64,000 bases of DNA, taken from contig NZ_BAAAIX010000009.1 in assembly GCF_039526385.1 (NCBI RefSeq), positions 124,001-188,000 on the forward strand, in the 5' to 3' direction. This stretch comes from Luteococcus peritonei (GTDB lineage Bacteria; Actinomycetota; Actinomycetes; Propionibacteriales; Propionibacteriaceae). Below, piece by piece: positions 49,998 through 58,676 of the stretch. Position 1 is the stretch's first letter, and each line of letters opens with the position of its first letter. The notes under the pieces were generated by a model. The model did not search any database, had not been told where the DNA came from, and saw nothing but the letters and a program-made list of their open reading frames with translations. A program made the position numbers and the translations under genes.

Positions 49998-50085
49998 CCC
50001 CGGAAAACGACCTCTCGATCACCCGGCTCCCCGCGCGCTCCGCGTGGGTTCGGGCCGGCTGCGCGTCGAGCGGTCGATTTCCGGG
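49998..50085. repeat. ~90-bp palindromic element, copy 2
   Basis: CCCCGGAAAACGACCTCTCG at 49998 pairs with the right arm ending GGTCGATTTCCGGG at 50085. The middle (CACCCGGCTCCCCGCGCGC and onward) is nearly identical to copy 3, which follows 182 bases later, so this pair arose by duplication. Confidence 0.85.
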
Positions 50086-50179
50086 ACGTAGTGCGAGACA
50101 GGCCGGGTGCGCGATGTCCGGGGCGTGGCGGGCGCGAGGTGCAGGAGTCGAGAACCGGGGGCGCCTCCCGGGAAGGCGT

Positions 50180-50268
50180 CCCCGGAAAACGACCTCTCGA
50201 TCACCCGGCTCCCCGGGCGCCCCGCGTGGGTTCGGGCCGGCGGCGCGTCGAGCGGTCGATTTCCGGGG
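50180..50268. repeat. ~90-bp palindromic element, copy 3
   Basis: Arms as in copy 2; the right arm ends GGTCGATTTCCGGGG at 50268. A partial right arm (GAGTCGAGAACCGGGGG, about 50137-50153) lies between copies 2 and 3. It is located 70 bases before the iron box of efeUOB. Confidence 0.85.
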
Positions 50269-50338
50269 GACGGTCGCCGCGGCACGGGCCCGCCGACGCA
50301 ATGGGCCCGGCCAGCGCCATCGGGGCGGACTTGCGAAG

Positions 50339-50357
50339 TCAGGTTAGGCTGCCCTAA
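50339..50357 (+). promoter_or_regulatory. IdeR/DtxR-type iron box upstream of efeUOB
   Basis: TCAGGTTAGGCTGCCCTAA matches TTAGGTTAGGCTAACCTAA at 16 of 19 positions. It lies about 90 bases before the efeU start and most likely represses the operon when iron is plentiful. Confidence 0.8.
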
Positions 50358-50448
50358 GTTTGTCGCGTTTGAACAATGCAGACGTTGCCTAATTCCTCCC
50401 GACCGCCGGGCCGGGAGCGGGCAGCCGTCACCACGACAGGGGAAGCAC

Positions 50449-51327
50449 GTGCTCGCCAACTACCTGATCGGGCTCCGCGAGGGCCTGGAGGCCTCACTGG
50501 TGGTGGTCATCCTGGTGGCCTACCTGGTGAAGTCCGGGCGTCGCCACCTGCTCGGCCGGATCTGGACGGGTGTCGGGATCGCCGTCGCCATCAGCCTCGG
50601 CTTCGGCGCCCTGCTCACCTACGGTCCCAAGGGCCTCACCTTCGAGGCGCAGGAGGCCATTGGCGGCGGGCTGTCGATCATCGCGGTGGGCTTCGTCACC
50701 TGGATGATCTTCTGGATGGCGCGCAGCTCGCGCACCATGAGCACCGAGCTGAAGGCAGCCATCGACGCGGCCGAGGCCAGCCGTCGCTCGTTGGTGCTGG
50801 TGGCCATGCTCGCCGTCGGCCGCGAGGGGCTCGAGACCGCCCTCTTCCTCTGGGCCGCCACCAAGGCCGCCGCCCGGGACAATGCCTCCACCACCGCCCC
50901 GCTGCTCGGCGCCCTGCTCGGCCTGCTCACCGCCGTCGCGCTCGGCGTGGCCGTCTATCGCGGCGCCGTGAAGCTGGACCTGGGTCGCTTCTTCCGCTGG
51001 ACCGGCGGCTTCCTGGTGCTGATCGCCGGCGGCGTGCTGGCCTATGCCGTCCACGACCTGCAGGAGGCCCGCATCCTGCCCGGCCTGCACAACTACGCCT
51101 TCGACCTGTCCGCCCGGATCGACCCGAGCGGCTGGTTCGCCACCCTGCTCAAGGGCATCTTCAACTTCTCCCCGGCGATGACCGTGCTGGAGGTGGCCGT
51201 CTGGCTGCTCTACGTCATCCCGGTCATGGCCTGGTTCGTCCACAACGTCCGTCCGGCCCGCCCCTCGGCGCCGACCCCCACCCCCGCGGGCACCGAGGCC
51301 CGCACCACCGAAGGAGTCCCCGCGTGA
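50449..51327 (+). CDS. efeU: Iron permease EfeU (FTR1 family)
   Basis: A 292-residue membrane permease with seven helices. The two REGLE iron-binding motifs are present: LREGLEASL (REGLE at 10-14) in helix 1 and GREGLETAL (125-129) in helix 4. It imports iron, probably Fe3+ or Fe2+ after handling by EfeO/EfeB. The GTG start has AGGGGAAG upstream; the frame is open earlier, but that part reads through the palindromic repeats. It ends overlapping efeO (GTGA). Confidence 0.92.
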   Translation: MLANYLIGLREGLEASLVVVILVAYLVKSGRRHLLGRIWTGVGIAVAISLGFGALLTYGPKGLTFEAQEAIGGGLSIIAVGFVTWMIFWMARSSRTMSTELKAAIDAAEASRRSLVLVAMLAVGREGLETALFLWAATKAAARDNASTTAPLLGALLGLLTAVALGVAVYRGAVKLDLGRFFRWTGGFLVLIAGGVLAYAVHDLQEARILPGLHNYAFDLSARIDPSGWFATLLKGIFNFSPAMTVLEVAVWLLYVIPVMAWFVHNVRPARPSAPTPTPAGTEARTTEGVPA

Positions 51328-52487
51328 AGCCCACCCGCACCCTCGCCGCCCTGTCGGCCCTCGCCCTGCTCGGGCTGGCCGGCTGCACCGACAACAATGC
51401 CCAGTCCTCGAGCTCTGCCTCTCCGGGCAACCTGAACGTGACCAGCACCGACACCGAGTGCCAGGTCAGCGCGGCCACCGCCCCGTCGGGCAACCTGGTC
51501 TTCACCGTCACCAACCAGGGCAGCAAGATCACCGAGTTCTACCTGCTGGCCGAGGACGGCCTGCGGATCGTCGGCGAGGTGGAGAACATCGGCCCGCAGA
51601 TCACCCGTGACCTGGTGCTCAAGGCCGCCCCCGGCAAGTACTTCACCGCCTGCAAGCCGGGCATGGTGGGCGAGGGCATCCGCCATGAGTTCACCGTCAC
51701 CGACTCCGGCGCCGACCTGGGCGTCAGCGCTGACGACAAGGGCCTGGTGGACCAGGCCAACACCGCCTACGCCGGCTACGTGAAGGACCAGACCGAGCAG
51801 CTGCTCACCGGCACCCAGGAGTTCGCCCAGCTCTACATCGCCGGCAAGGACGACGAGGCCCGCGCCCGCTACGCCCCCACCCGCGTGCACTGGGAGCGGA
51901 TCGAGCCCGTCGCCGAGAGCTTCGGCGACCTGGACCCGCGGATGGACGCCCGCGAGGCAGACCTCGAGTCCGGCCAGAAGTGGACCGGCTGGCATGCCAT
52001 CGAGAAGGACCTGTGGCCCCCGAAGAGCGGCCACACCGCGCTGACCACCGCCCAGCGCAAGGCCCTGGCCGACCAGCTCGTCGCCGACACCAAGACCCTC
52101 TATGACCGCACCCGCGCCATGAAGTTCACCGCCAACCAGATCGCCAACGGCGCGAAGACCCTGCTCGACGAGGTCGCCACCGGCAAGGTCACCGGCGAGG
52201 AGGAGATCTGGAGCCACACCGACCTGTACGACTTCCAGGCCAACGTGGACGGCGCCCGGGTGGCCTGGAAGGGCCTCGAACCGCTGCTGAAGAAGAAGGA
52301 TGCCGAGCTGAACTCCCAGCTCACCCTGAAGTTCGCCGCGCTGCAGAAGCTGCTCGACGCCCAGCGCCAGGGCGATGGCTTCGTCGGCTACGACAAGCTC
52401 ACCAAGGACCAGGTCAAGGAGCTCTCCGACGCCGTCAACGCGCTGTCGGAGCCGCTGTCCAAGGTGCCTGCCGCGGTGACCCTGTGA
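51324..52487 (+). CDS. efeO: Iron uptake lipoprotein EfeO (cupredoxin + M75 domain)
   Basis: A 387-residue lipoprotein with the lipobox GLAGC (Cys21). Residues ~38-125 form a cupredoxin-like domain (SGNLVFTVTNQGSKITEFYL). The rest is the helical M75-peptidase-like EfeO domain with the HxxE metal motif in HWERIEP (near 188). It binds ferric iron and passes it to EfeU. The start overlaps the efeU stop and its own stop overlaps the efeB GTG, so the three are translationally coupled. Confidence 0.92.
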   Translation: MKPTRTLAALSALALLGLAGCTDNNAQSSSSASPGNLNVTSTDTECQVSAATAPSGNLVFTVTNQGSKITEFYLLAEDGLRIVGEVENIGPQITRDLVLKAAPGKYFTACKPGMVGEGIRHEFTVTDSGADLGVSADDKGLVDQANTAYAGYVKDQTEQLLTGTQEFAQLYIAGKDDEARARYAPTRVHWERIEPVAESFGDLDPRMDAREADLESGQKWTGWHAIEKDLWPPKSGHTALTTAQRKALADQLVADTKTLYDRTRAMKFTANQIANGAKTLLDEVATGKVTGEEEIWSHTDLYDFQANVDGARVAWKGLEPLLKKKDAELNSQLTLKFAALQKLLDAQRQGDGFVGYDKLTKDQVKELSDAVNALSEPLSKVPAAVTL

Positions 52488-53815
52488 CCTCCCCCCAGGA
52501 GACGGGCGACGCGTCAGAGGCGACGCCCGAACCGGTGCCCGGCCCCCAACCCGATCGGGGGCCGGGCGTCGGCATGTCCCGGCGCGGGCTGATCGGCTGG
52601 GCCGGCGCCACCACCGCCGTGGGGGCCGCTGCCTTCGCGGGCGGCCGCAGCACCGCGCACGCCGCCGAGCCCCAGCCCGCCGAGGACGGCCAGGCGGTGC
52701 CCTTCCGCGGCGAACACCAGGCCGGCATCACCACCCCCGCGCAGGACCGGATGCACTTCGCCGCCTTCGACGTCACCACCTCCTCGCGCGACGAGCTGGT
52801 GGCCCTGCTCACCGCCTGGACCCTGGCCGCGGAGAAGATGACCCGAGGCGAGTCGGTGGGCGGGGAGACCTCCTACGACGCCCCGCCCGACGACACCGGC
52901 GACGCGCTGGACCTGGCCGCCGCCAACCTGACCCTCACCTTCGGGTTCGGGCCCACCCTGTTCGAGAAGAACGGGAAGGACCGCTTCGGCCTGGCCCAGC
53001 GTCGCCCTGCGGCCCTGCAGCGGCTGCCCCACTTCTCCGGCGACAACCTCAACCCCGCGCGCAGTGACGGCGACCTGTGCATCCAGGCCTGCGCCGACGA
53101 CCCACAGGTGGCGGTGCACGCCATCCGCAACCTCACCCGGATCGCCTTCGGTACCGCGGTGCTGCGCTGGAGCCAGCTCGGCTACGGCCGCACCTCGTCC
53201 ACCTCCAGTGCGCAGAAAACGCCCCGCAACCTGTTCGGCTTCAAGGACGGCACCGCCAACCTCAAGGCCGAGGAACCCGACCTGGTGGACCAGCACGTCT
53301 GGGTGGGCCGCGGCGATGATCCGAAGGCCGACTGGCTCGCCGGCGGCAGCTACCTGGTGGCCCGTCGGATCGCCATGAACATCGAGACCTGGGACCGCGC
53401 CAGCCTGCGCGAGCAGGAGCGGCTGGTGGGCCGCGACCGGCGCGAGGGCGCCCCGCTCTCGGGCGGCACCGAGTTCAGCGCCGTCGACTTCGCGCTCACC
53501 GGACGCGAGGGCAAGCCGCTGGTGGACCCCGGCTCCCACGTCGCCGTCGCGCACCCCAGCCGGAACAAGGGCGTGCAGATGCTGCGCCGCGGCTACAACT
53601 ACACCGACGGCAATGACGACCTGGGCCGGCTGGACGCGGGCCTGTTCTTCATCTGCTTCGTGCGCGACCCGCGCACCCACTACATCCCGATGCAGACCCG
53701 GATGGCCACCCAGGACCTGATGGCGGAGTACCTGCAGCACCGCGGCAGCGGGCTGTGGGCGGTGCCGCCGGGCGCCCGCGAGGGCGAGTTCGTGGGCCAG
53801 GCGCTCTTCTCCTGA
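52484..53815 (+). CDS. efeB: Deferrochelatase/DyP-type peroxidase EfeB
   Basis: A 443-residue Tat-exported haem peroxidase. The twin-arginine signal is MSRRGLIGWAG (Arg33-Arg34), followed by a hydrophobic stretch and the cleavage region AHAAEP. The DyP signature GFKDGT is near residue 252. The proximal haem His is expected in the segment around residues 335-350 (SHVAVAHPSRN). It oxidises ferrous iron and may release iron from haem for uptake through EfeU. It is the last gene of efeUOB. Confidence 0.93.
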   Translation: MTSPQETGDASEATPEPVPGPQPDRGPGVGMSRRGLIGWAGATTAVGAAAFAGGRSTAHAAEPQPAEDGQAVPFRGEHQAGITTPAQDRMHFAAFDVTTSSRDELVALLTAWTLAAEKMTRGESVGGETSYDAPPDDTGDALDLAAANLTLTFGFGPTLFEKNGKDRFGLAQRRPAALQRLPHFSGDNLNPARSDGDLCIQACADDPQVAVHAIRNLTRIAFGTAVLRWSQLGYGRTSSTSSAQKTPRNLFGFKDGTANLKAEEPDLVDQHVWVGRGDDPKADWLAGGSYLVARRIAMNIETWDRASLREQERLVGRDRREGAPLSGGTEFSAVDFALTGREGKPLVDPGSHVAVAHPSRNKGVQMLRRGYNYTDGNDDLGRLDAGLFFICFVRDPRTHYIPMQTRMATQDLMAEYLQHRGSGLWAVPPGAREGEFVGQALFS

Positions 53816-53932
53816 GCCCCGGGCCGCGGCCCTCGCCCGCCCTGTCGCTCCACCGCTCCCCGGGGGAACCGCCTGTCCGGCACCGCTGCGCGGGGAGCCG
53901 TCCTGCGCGTCCCGGGGGTCTGCCGTGCACTT

Positions 53933-54021
53933 CCCCGGAAATCGACCGCTCGATCTGATCCCTGGCGCCAGCCACGCGGGCGCGTCGGCGCGGCCCGTCG
54001 TCGAGCGGTCGATTTCCGGGG
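53933..54021. repeat. ~90-bp palindromic element, copy 4
   Basis: The left arm is CCCCGGAAATCGACCGCTCG (53933 on) and the right arm ends GGTCGATTTCCGGGG (54021). The arms are essentially perfect reverse complements over ~21 bp. It is located between efeB and hrpB, 30 bases before the hrpB promoter. Confidence 0.9.
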
Positions 54022-54051
54022 CGAGGCGCCCGCGCTGCCAGACTGGGGACC

Positions 54052-56598
54052 ATGACCTTCGACCTCGCCGCCATCGGAGCCGGGCTGCCGGTGCTCGCGG
54101 CGCGCGAGGAGCTGGAGCAGGTGCTGCGCCGTGAGCGGATGGCGGTCGTGCAGGCTCCGCCCGGCACGGGCAAGACCACCCTGGTGCCGCCGCTGGTGGC
54201 CGAGGTGGTGGCCCAGCTGGCCTCCCGTGACTCGACGGAACCTGGCCGCGTCGTGGTGACCCAGCCGCGCCGGATCGCCGCCCGCGCCGCCGCGCGACGC
54301 CTGGGCCAGCTCTCCGCCGGCCGACCCGGGGAGCCAGTGGGCTTCACGGTGCGCGGCGAGTCCACCGCCACCCGTCGCACCGCCGTCGAGTTCGTCACCA
54401 CCGGCGTCCTGCTGCGCCGCCTGCTCGCCGACCCGGGCCTGGACGGCACTGCCGCGGTGGTGCTCGACGAGGTGCACGAGCGCGCCCTGGACTCCGACCT
54501 GGTCTTCGCCATGCTGGTGGAGCTGCGCGAGCTGCGGCCCGACCTGCTGCTGGTGGTGATGTCGGCCACCCTCGATGCCGCGCGGTGGGCGGGCCTGCTG
54601 GGCGGGGCGCAGGGCCCAGCGCCCGTCGTGGCCGTCGCCACGGACCTGCACCCGCTGGAGGTGCGCTGGAGCCCGACGCCGCCGGGCACCCGTCGGCTCG
54701 ACGACCGGGGTCTGACCCCCGCCTTCCTGGACCACCTGGCCGCCACCGCCCGCGAGGCGCTGGCGAGCACCGGCGAGGGCAATGTACTGGTCTTCGTGCC
54801 GGGCGCCCGCGAGGCCGATCGGGTGGCCGAACGCCTGCAGGGACAGGGGATCGAGGCCCAGGCGCTGAGCGGCTCGCTGGATGCCCGGGCCCAGGACGCG
54901 GTGCTCACCGACCGGCCCGGCCGTCGGGTGATCGTGGCCACCGCCGTCGCGGAGTCCTCGCTGACCGTGCCAGGGGTGCGCGCCGTCGTGGACTCCGGCC
55001 TGTCCCGCGAACCGCGCTACGACACCGGGCGACGAATGGGCGGACTGGTCACGGTGAGCGAGCCGCGCAGCTCAGCCGAGCAGCGCGCCGGACGTGCCGC
55101 CCGGCTGGGGCCGGGCCTGGTGATCCGATGCTTCCCGGAGTCCGACTGGCCCCGGCTGCGCCCCTTCACCGTGCCCGAGATCGCCACCGCCGACCTGACC
55201 GGCGCCGCCCTAGACCTGGCCTGCTGGGGCTCACCCGGTGGGCACGGCCTGGCGCTCCCGGACCCACCGCCGCCCGCTGCAATGGCGGGGGCGGTCGCCA
55301 CGCTGACCGCGCTCGGTGCCCTCGACGAGGGCGGCCGCGCCACGGACCTGGGGCGTCGGATCGCCTCGGTGCCCGCAGATCCTCGACTGGCCCGTGCCCT
55401 GCTGGAAGCTGCGCCGCTGGTGGGCTCGCGAGCAGCGGCCGGGGCCGTCGCGATGCTGGCCGGCGACGAGCGCGCCCCGGGCGGCGACCTGGAGCGACTG
55501 CTGCGTGAGCTGCGCTCCGGTCGGGGTCCCGCCGCGCATCGCTGGCGACGCGAGGCCGATCGGCTGGAATCGTTGGTGGGTCAGCAATCCGGTGAGCCCG
55601 CCGGGGCCCTGGGGCTGGTGGTGGCGATGGCCCACCCGGACCGGATCGCCCGTCGCCGGGGCCCGGACTCGACCGCCTACCTCACCACCGGCGGCACCGG
55701 CGCGGGCCTGGAGCAGGGCTCTGCGCTGCGCGGGCAGGAGTGGCTGGCGGTGGCCGAGATGGCCCGGGCCCGCACCAGCGATGCCAGCGGTGCCGTGATC
55801 CGGGCGGCCGTCCCGATCACCCGGGAGCTGGCCGAGCAGGCCGCCGAGCACCTGCGAACCCGGCGGGTGGAGGCGCGCTTCGAGTCCGGCCGGGTGGCCG
55901 CGCGCTCCCTGGACCTGCTGGGGGCGGTCGAGCTGGCCGCCACCCCCGTCGCGCCCAGCGTGGAGCAGGGCCGCGAGGCCGTGCTGCAGGTGCTGCGCGA
56001 GCGTGGGCTCGGGCTTGACGGGCCGGGGCTGCTGGAGTGGGGCGAGGGCCCCCGGGTGCTGCGGGCGCGGCTCGGCCTGCTGCACCGGGTGTTGGGGGAC
56101 CCCTGGCCCGCGGTGGACGAGACCTCCCTGCTCGAGTGCAGCGACGAGTGGCTGGCCCCGGAGCTGGACCGGCTGGCCACCGGAACCCCGGCCCCGCGGC
56201 TCGACCTGACCAGTGCCCTGCGGCGGCTGCTGCCCTGGCCCGAGGCGGGGCGGCTGGACGAGCTGGCGCCGGAGCGGATCGAGGTCCCCACCGGCTCCCT
56301 GGTGCGGCTGGCCTACCCGGAGGATCCCGCCGATCGCGTGGTGCTGGCGGTCAAGCTGCAGGAGTGTTTCGGGCTGCTGGAGACCCCGCGGATCCTGGAC
56401 GGCCGGGTACCGGTGCTGATGCACCTGCTGAGCCCGGCGCAGCGGCCGCTGGCGGTCACGGACGACCTGGCCAGCTTCTGGGCCAATGCCTATCCGGCGG
56501 TGCGTGCCGAGAACCGGGGCCGCTACCGGAAACATCCTTGGCCAGATGACCCACTTTCTGCTGCGCCGCGACGTGGCACCACCAAATCCGGGCACTGA
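54052..56598 (+). CDS. hrpB: ATP-dependent helicase HrpB
   Basis: An 848-residue DEAH helicase of the HrpB type. Walker A PPGTGKTT is at 36-43, the DEVHER motif near 139, MSATLD near 173, motif VI QRAGRAARLGPG near 345, then the helicase-associated and HrpB C-terminal domains ending RYRKHPWPDDPL, the family's closing signature. It is an RNA or DNA helicase of uncertain role and is dispensable in relatives. CAGACT 7 bases before the ATG suggests a leaderless transcript. The gene is complete and monocistronic. Confidence 0.92.
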   Translation: MTFDLAAIGAGLPVLAAREELEQVLRRERMAVVQAPPGTGKTTLVPPLVAEVVAQLASRDSTEPGRVVVTQPRRIAARAAARRLGQLSAGRPGEPVGFTVRGESTATRRTAVEFVTTGVLLRRLLADPGLDGTAAVVLDEVHERALDSDLVFAMLVELRELRPDLLLVVMSATLDAARWAGLLGGAQGPAPVVAVATDLHPLEVRWSPTPPGTRRLDDRGLTPAFLDHLAATAREALASTGEGNVLVFVPGAREADRVAERLQGQGIEAQALSGSLDARAQDAVLTDRPGRRVIVATAVAESSLTVPGVRAVVDSGLSREPRYDTGRRMGGLVTVSEPRSSAEQRAGRAARLGPGLVIRCFPESDWPRLRPFTVPEIATADLTGAALDLACWGSPGGHGLALPDPPPPAAMAGAVATLTALGALDEGGRATDLGRRIASVPADPRLARALLEAAPLVGSRAAAGAVAMLAGDERAPGGDLERLLRELRSGRGPAAHRWRREADRLESLVGQQSGEPAGALGLVVAMAHPDRIARRRGPDSTAYLTTGGTGAGLEQGSALRGQEWLAVAEMARARTSDASGAVIRAAVPITRELAEQAAEHLRTRRVEARFESGRVAARSLDLLGAVELAATPVAPSVEQGREAVLQVLRERGLGLDGPGLLEWGEGPRVLRARLGLLHRVLGDPWPAVDETSLLECSDEWLAPELDRLATGTPAPRLDLTSALRRLLPWPEAGRLDELAPERIEVPTGSLVRLAYPEDPADRVVLAVKLQECFGLLETPRILDGRVPVLMHLLSPAQRPLAVTDDLASFWANAYPAVRAENRGRYRKHPWPDDPLSAAPRRGTTKSGH

Positions 56599-56618
56599 CG
56601 CAATATGATGCCCGTAAT

Positions 56619-56856
56619 AGTCGGCCCGGGCGAAAGCTGCCCGGCCTGACTGGCACGACACTGGCGTCCAAGGTGGTCTCCGGAGATCCGTGGCCGGCGA
56701 ACCGGATGGGTGAGACGCCGCGGAGGGGACGGACACGACGCGTTCCCCGGAGCGCCGAGCGCTCGGGGCCGGCTCGGACGGCGCCACGTGCGCCGCACCG
56801 ACCAGGGGAGCGACGCCATCGTGCAGCGATGCCGGGTGCCCACGGGCACCCGGCAT
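56619..56856 (+). ncRNA. Candidate small RNA or structured 3' region after hrpB
   Basis: The stretch begins with a hairpin (56619-56651; AGTCGGCCCGGGC with GCCCGGCCTGACT, two mismatches) and ends in a strong terminator stem (56829-56856). It holds several GC hairpins and no open frame with a ribosome site. A -10-like TATGAT lies at 56604-56609, just after the hrpB stop. No known Rfam family was recognised, and it could simply be the hrpB 3' untranslated region. Confidence 0.4.
56829..56856 (+). terminator. Terminator after hrpB / candidate small RNA
   Basis: ATGCCGGGTGCCC (56829-56841) pairs perfectly with GGGCACCCGGCAT (56844-56856), followed by TGTCAT. Confidence 0.8.
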
Positions 56857-56876
56857 TGTCATCCAGGCGCACTGCA

Positions 56877-56966
56877 CCCCGGAAACCGACCTCTCGATGC
56901 GCCCGTGCGCCTCGTCCCCGGCTGCACGCCGTAGGGGCGAGATCGTCGAGTGGTCGATTTCCGGGG
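56877..56966. repeat. ~90-bp palindromic element, copy 5
   Basis: CCCCGGAAACCGACCTCTCG at 56877 pairs with the right arm ending GGTCGATTTCCGGGG at 56966. It sits exactly between two oppositely facing terminators. Confidence 0.85.
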
Positions 56967-56981
56967 ATGGCGGCCGGATGT

Positions 56982-57017
56982 CGACGGGCCCCGGTCGGGA
57001 AGAACCGGGGCCCGTCG
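56982..57017 (-). terminator. Terminator of the 44-residue ORF
   Basis: CGACGGGCCCCGGT (56982-56995) with ACCGGGGCCCGTCG (57004-57017) is a perfect 14-bp stem with an 8-base loop, 27 bases after the minus-strand stop codon. Confidence 0.75.
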
Positions 57018-57043
57018 TACCTCTGGGGGAGGGGTCTGGCCGG

Positions 57044-57178
57044 TCAGGAGCGGACCAGACGGATGTGGGGGCCGGACGTGCCGACCCGGACCTGCTGCCC
57101 GGTCACCGGGCGCCGGCCCAGGAGCCACGCGACGGCGGCGGGAGAGAGGGTGACGGCCTTGCTGGACTGCTGCTTCAT
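57044..57178 (-). CDS. Small protein, 44 residues, unknown function
   Basis: The ATG at 57178 has AAGGAG 5-6 bases upstream, and its own strong terminator follows the stop, so this small frame looks like a real gene. The product begins MKQQSSKAVTLSPAAVAWLL, is basic (net positive, with GRRP and RVG), and ends GPHIRLVRS. It is soluble or possibly surface-binding, with a short amphipathic segment (SPAAVAWLLGRR). No family is recognised. It lies alone between hrpB and serC. Confidence 0.55.
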   Translation of the reverse strand: MKQQSSKAVTLSPAAVAWLLGRRPVTGQQVRVGTSGPHIRLVRS

Positions 57179-57356
57179 GGCTTCTCCTTGGCTCGGGCCC
57201 GGCGCTCCGGGCTGACACCAAGAAGACTGTTCCGCGAGCCTGTGCGCGGGCTGTCCGGTGGCTCGGCATCGGATGTGAGCTACCGCGGGTGCGGCATCCA
57301 GCCGGCGGGCAGGCCTCCCGGGGCATCCCGGGTCCGGGACTGCCGTGGAGGTCGGT

Positions 57357-58475
57357 TCAGAGCTGGCCGACCACCCAGTCGATGCAGCCGGTGAGTGCGC
57401 TCACGTCGTCGGGCTCGACAGCCGGGAACATGCCCACCCGCACCTGGTTGCGCTTCAGCGCCCGGTAGGGGAAGACGTCGAGCACGCCGTTGGCGGCCAG
57501 CGTCGAGACCACGGCCGCGGCGTCGATCGAGGAGTCCAGGTCCACGGTGCCCACCACCTGCGAGCGGAAGGCCGGGTCGGCGACGAAGGGCGTGGCCCAG
57601 TCGGTGCGCTCGGCCCAGTCGTAGAGGCGCGAGGAGGACTCACGGGTGCGGGCATCGGCCCAGGCCAGCCCGCCCTGGTCGTTGAGCCAGCGCAGCTGCT
57701 CGTCCATCAGCACCAGGGTGGCGATGGCGGGGGTGTTGTAGGTCTGGTGCTTGGCCGAGTTGTCGATGGCCGTGGTGAGGCTCAGGAAGTCGGGGATCCA
57801 GCGGTCGGTGGCGGCCAGCTCGCGGGCCCGCTCCAGGGCGCGGGGGCTCATGATGGCGAACCACAGCCCGCCCTCGCTGGCGAAGCCCTTCTGGGGGCTG
57901 AAGTAGTAGACATCGCACTGGCTCAGGTCGACGCCCAGCCCGGCGGCACCCGAGGTGGCGTCGATCACCATCAGCGCGTCGGCGTCGGCGCCCGCGAGGC
58001 GCTGCACCGGCAGCATCACGCCGGTGGAGGTCTCGTTGTGGGGCCAGGCGTAGAGGTCGACGCCGGCGGTGGCGTGCGCGACGACGCCCTGGCCGGCGGG
58101 CACCTCGATGACCTCGGGCTCGGCCAGGAAGGGTGCGCGGGTGGTCTCGGTGGCGAACTTGCGGCTGAACTCGCCCAGCACCAGGTGCTGGCTGCGCTCG
58201 CGCGCCAGGCCGAAGGTGGCCACGTCCCAGAAGGCGGTGGCGCCGCCGTTGCCCAGCACCACCTGGTAGCCCTCGGGAAGCGTGAAGAGATCGGCCAGGC
58301 CCTGCTGGACGCTCGCGACCAGGTTCTTCACCGGCGGCTGGCGGTGCGAGCCGCCGAACAGTTCGTGGCCGCGACGGGCCAGCGCGTCCACCTGCTCGGG
58401 GCGCACCTTGGAGGGGCCGGAGCCGAAGTGCCCGTCGGCGGGCAGCAGGTGCGCGGGGATGGTCAGCTGGTTCAC
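57357..58475 (-). CDS. serC: Phosphoserine aminotransferase
   Basis: A 372-residue class V aminotransferase converting 3-phosphohydroxypyruvate and glutamate to phosphoserine, a step of serine synthesis. GSGPSKVRPEQVDAL opens the protein as in actinobacterial SerC. VVLGNGGATAFWD binds PLP, and the PLP lysine is in YYFSPQKGFASEGG near residue 196. KRNQVRVGMFPAVEPDDV lies near the C-terminus. The GTG start has GAGAGG upstream. Length is typical of the mycobacterial-type SerC. It is a single gene with no nearby ser genes. Confidence 0.92.
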   Translation of the reverse strand: MNQLTIPAHLLPADGHFGSGPSKVRPEQVDALARRGHELFGGSHRQPPVKNLVASVQQGLADLFTLPEGYQVVLGNGGATAFWDVATFGLARERSQHLVLGEFSRKFATETTRAPFLAEPEVIEVPAGQGVVAHATAGVDLYAWPHNETSTGVMLPVQRLAGADADALMVIDATSGAAGLGVDLSQCDVYYFSPQKGFASEGGLWFAIMSPRALERARELAATDRWIPDFLSLTTAIDNSAKHQTYNTPAIATLVLMDEQLRWLNDQGGLAWADARTRESSSRLYDWAERTDWATPFVADPAFRSQVVGTVDLDSSIDAAAVVSTLAANGVLDVFPYRALKRNQVRVGMFPAVEPDDVSALTGCIDWVVGQL

Positions 58476-58553
58476 GGTGGGCCTCTCGTCGGTGCCCCAC
58501 CAGTCTTTCGCACCGGGCCCACGACGCCGCGGTCCACGCCGAGGGGCGGACAT

Positions 58554-58644
58554 CCCCGGAAACCGACCGCTCGATCACGCGCTTGCGGCCGGCTGCCGCG
58601 GACGGGTCAGGACGCTTCGACATCGAGTGGTCGAAAACCGGGGG
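58554..58644. repeat. ~90-bp palindromic element, copy 6
   Basis: CCCCGGAAACCGACCGCTCG at 58554 pairs with a more diverged right arm (GAGTGGTCGAAAACCGGGGG to 58644). The divergence of one arm suggests an older copy. It is located between serC and the acetyltransferase remnant. Confidence 0.75.
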
Positions 58645-58676
58645 ACAGGTCCGGCCGGACCGGGCAGGATCAGGGG

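Noticed and set aside
56619..56856. c-di-AMP (ydaO), M-box, SRP RNA or RNase P RNA
   Set aside because: Conserved cores of these RNAs were looked for and are absent, so no class is assigned.
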